The notes beneath the pieces are model-generated. The model ran no database searches. It had not been told where the DNA came from and saw only the letters and a list, made by a program, of their open reading frames with translations. Shown piece by piece: positions 63,686 through 64,000 of a stretch of 64,000 bases of DNA. Numbering within the stretch: the stretch's first letter is position 1; each line of letters begins with the position of its first letter. The stretch spans positions 113,287-177,286 of the forward strand of contig NZ_CASFQD010000025.1 of assembly GCF_949296715.1 (NCBI RefSeq). The letters are read 5' to 3'. The position numbers and the translations under genes were made by a program. Source of the DNA: an uncultured Alistipes sp. GTDB lineage: Bacteria > Bacteroidota > Bacteroidia > Bacteroidales > Rikenellaceae.

Positions 63686-64000
63686 GTAATGATGCCAAAA
63701 GTGGTTGGTATTATATTGGGACAAATGGCCAGAATTGTACGATTCTGGTCATTTTCTATTCTTAATAATTCCATCATTGCTGTTCAGGAAAAGATACCAC
63801 TTTACAAAGTCCTTAAAATGTTGTTCCGAGAGTCCGCGATGGATTCTTAAATTATCCTTCAAGTGACCGAAGAACGACTCAATAGAGTTTGAGGATTTCG
63901 GTACATTAGGGTGTCGCGTGTATGAAAACAGATCGGGTATGGCACGCATGATATGCGAGACACTTCGATGCAGCATCTTATGCGTAAACCACCATCTTCC
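63686..64000 (-). mobile_element. Insertion sequence, 3' part, cut by the window edge
   Basis: It begins at about GGTAATGATGCCA, the motif shared with the fossil at 20938, and continues past the window. It holds the transposase 3' end and a hairpin (63729-63735 with 63742-63748, CCAGAAT/ATTCTGG) that touches the transposase stop codon. The exact left boundary is inferred from the shared motif. Confidence 0.65.
63749..64000 (-). CDS. Transposase, C-terminal part (5' end outside the window)
   Basis: Eighty-three codons open to the window edge; the Met at 63976 is internal. RWWFTHKMLHR, then YTRHPNVPKSSNSIESFFGHLKDNLRIHRGLSEQ in pieces, and FVKWYLFLNSN match the C-terminal end of IS256-like transposases of the variant zinc-binding type. 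The catalytic residues upstream are not visible except the glutamate in NSIESFFG, which is probably the third acidic residue. The family call is from motif memory. Confidence 0.75.
   Translation of the reverse strand, partial: GRWWFTHKMLHRSVSHIMRAIPDLFSYTRHPNVPKSSNSIESFFGHLKDNLRIHRGLSEQHFKDFVKWYLFLNSNDGIIKNRK

Overview
The window looks like chromosomal DNA of a GC-rich gut Bacteroidales bacterium, most likely Alistipes or another member of the Rikenellaceae. Three things point there. About 25 genes are preceded by the Bacteroidetes -7 promoter box TAnnTTTG. Shine-Dalgarno sequences are nearly absent. The gene families (DUF3108, DUF3078, DUF3667, DUF4595, BACON lipoproteins, WbqC, a GT3-GT35 fusion) are typical of Bacteroidetes. 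The genus is inferred from gene content and base composition; no database was searched.

Layout, left to right. 0.2-4.5 kb: a coiled-coil membrane protein, a DUF3108 protein, recG, and the wreck of a radical-SAM-associated lipoprotein gene. 4.5-8.7 kb: ispG and a WbqC-like gene, whose tail overlaps a convergent GH2 gene that lacks both catalytic glutamates. 8.8-12.6 kb: a 1127-residue coiled-coil lipoprotein divergent from a 72-residue HTH protein. 12.7-17.6 kb: a cvpA-like/rsgA/trmH/class III aminotransferase operon facing nfo and a GNAT gene. 17.7-20.8 kb: a DUF3078 protein, an S41 protease and a small membrane protein, overlapping head to tail. 20.9-23.0 kb: a lower-GC island bracketed by two nearly identical 39-bp terminator repeats. 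It holds the decayed end of an insertion sequence, a DUF4595 lipoprotein and the first codons of a lost SDR gene, and a 14-bp minisatellite follows it. 23.0-28.7 kb: deoC, an OmpA/TPR-like lipoprotein, pnp and rpsO. 28.8-33.6 kb: apbE, a lipid kinase, an AraC-type regulator and a DUF3667 membrane protein.

33.9-43.1 kb is an alpha-glucan (glycogen) operon read leftward: a 1416-residue glycogen synthase-phosphorylase fusion, a debranching enzyme with a histone-like basic tail, a GT4 glycosyltransferase and a GH57 enzyme. Together they could build and degrade storage glucan. Next come hemW and pckA, the latter with a GC-rich leader of roughly 275 nt; then a GH29 alpha-L-fucosidase, a GH5 probable mannanase and a PepSY-like protein. 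51.5-54.3 kb: lysS and a triosephosphate isomerase fused in frame to a four-helix membrane domain. 54.8-60.1 kb: a five-gene operon (SDR, zinc metallopeptidase, SGNH hydrolase, MBOAT acyltransferase, PAP2 phosphatase) that probably modifies an envelope glycan by O-acylation. 60.2-63.6 kb: an FtsX/LolC-like permease, ubiE/menE-pathway methyltransferase, a LEA-like lipoprotein, a SPOR-like protein and a cysteine-rich lipoprotein. The window ends inside an insertion sequence.

There is no CRISPR array, no recognisable tRNA or rRNA, and no SusC/SusD pair. The least expected features are the TIM-membrane fusion, the GH2 pseudoenzyme, the basic tail on the debranching enzyme, the repeat-bracketed island and two unrelated 14-bp minisatellites.
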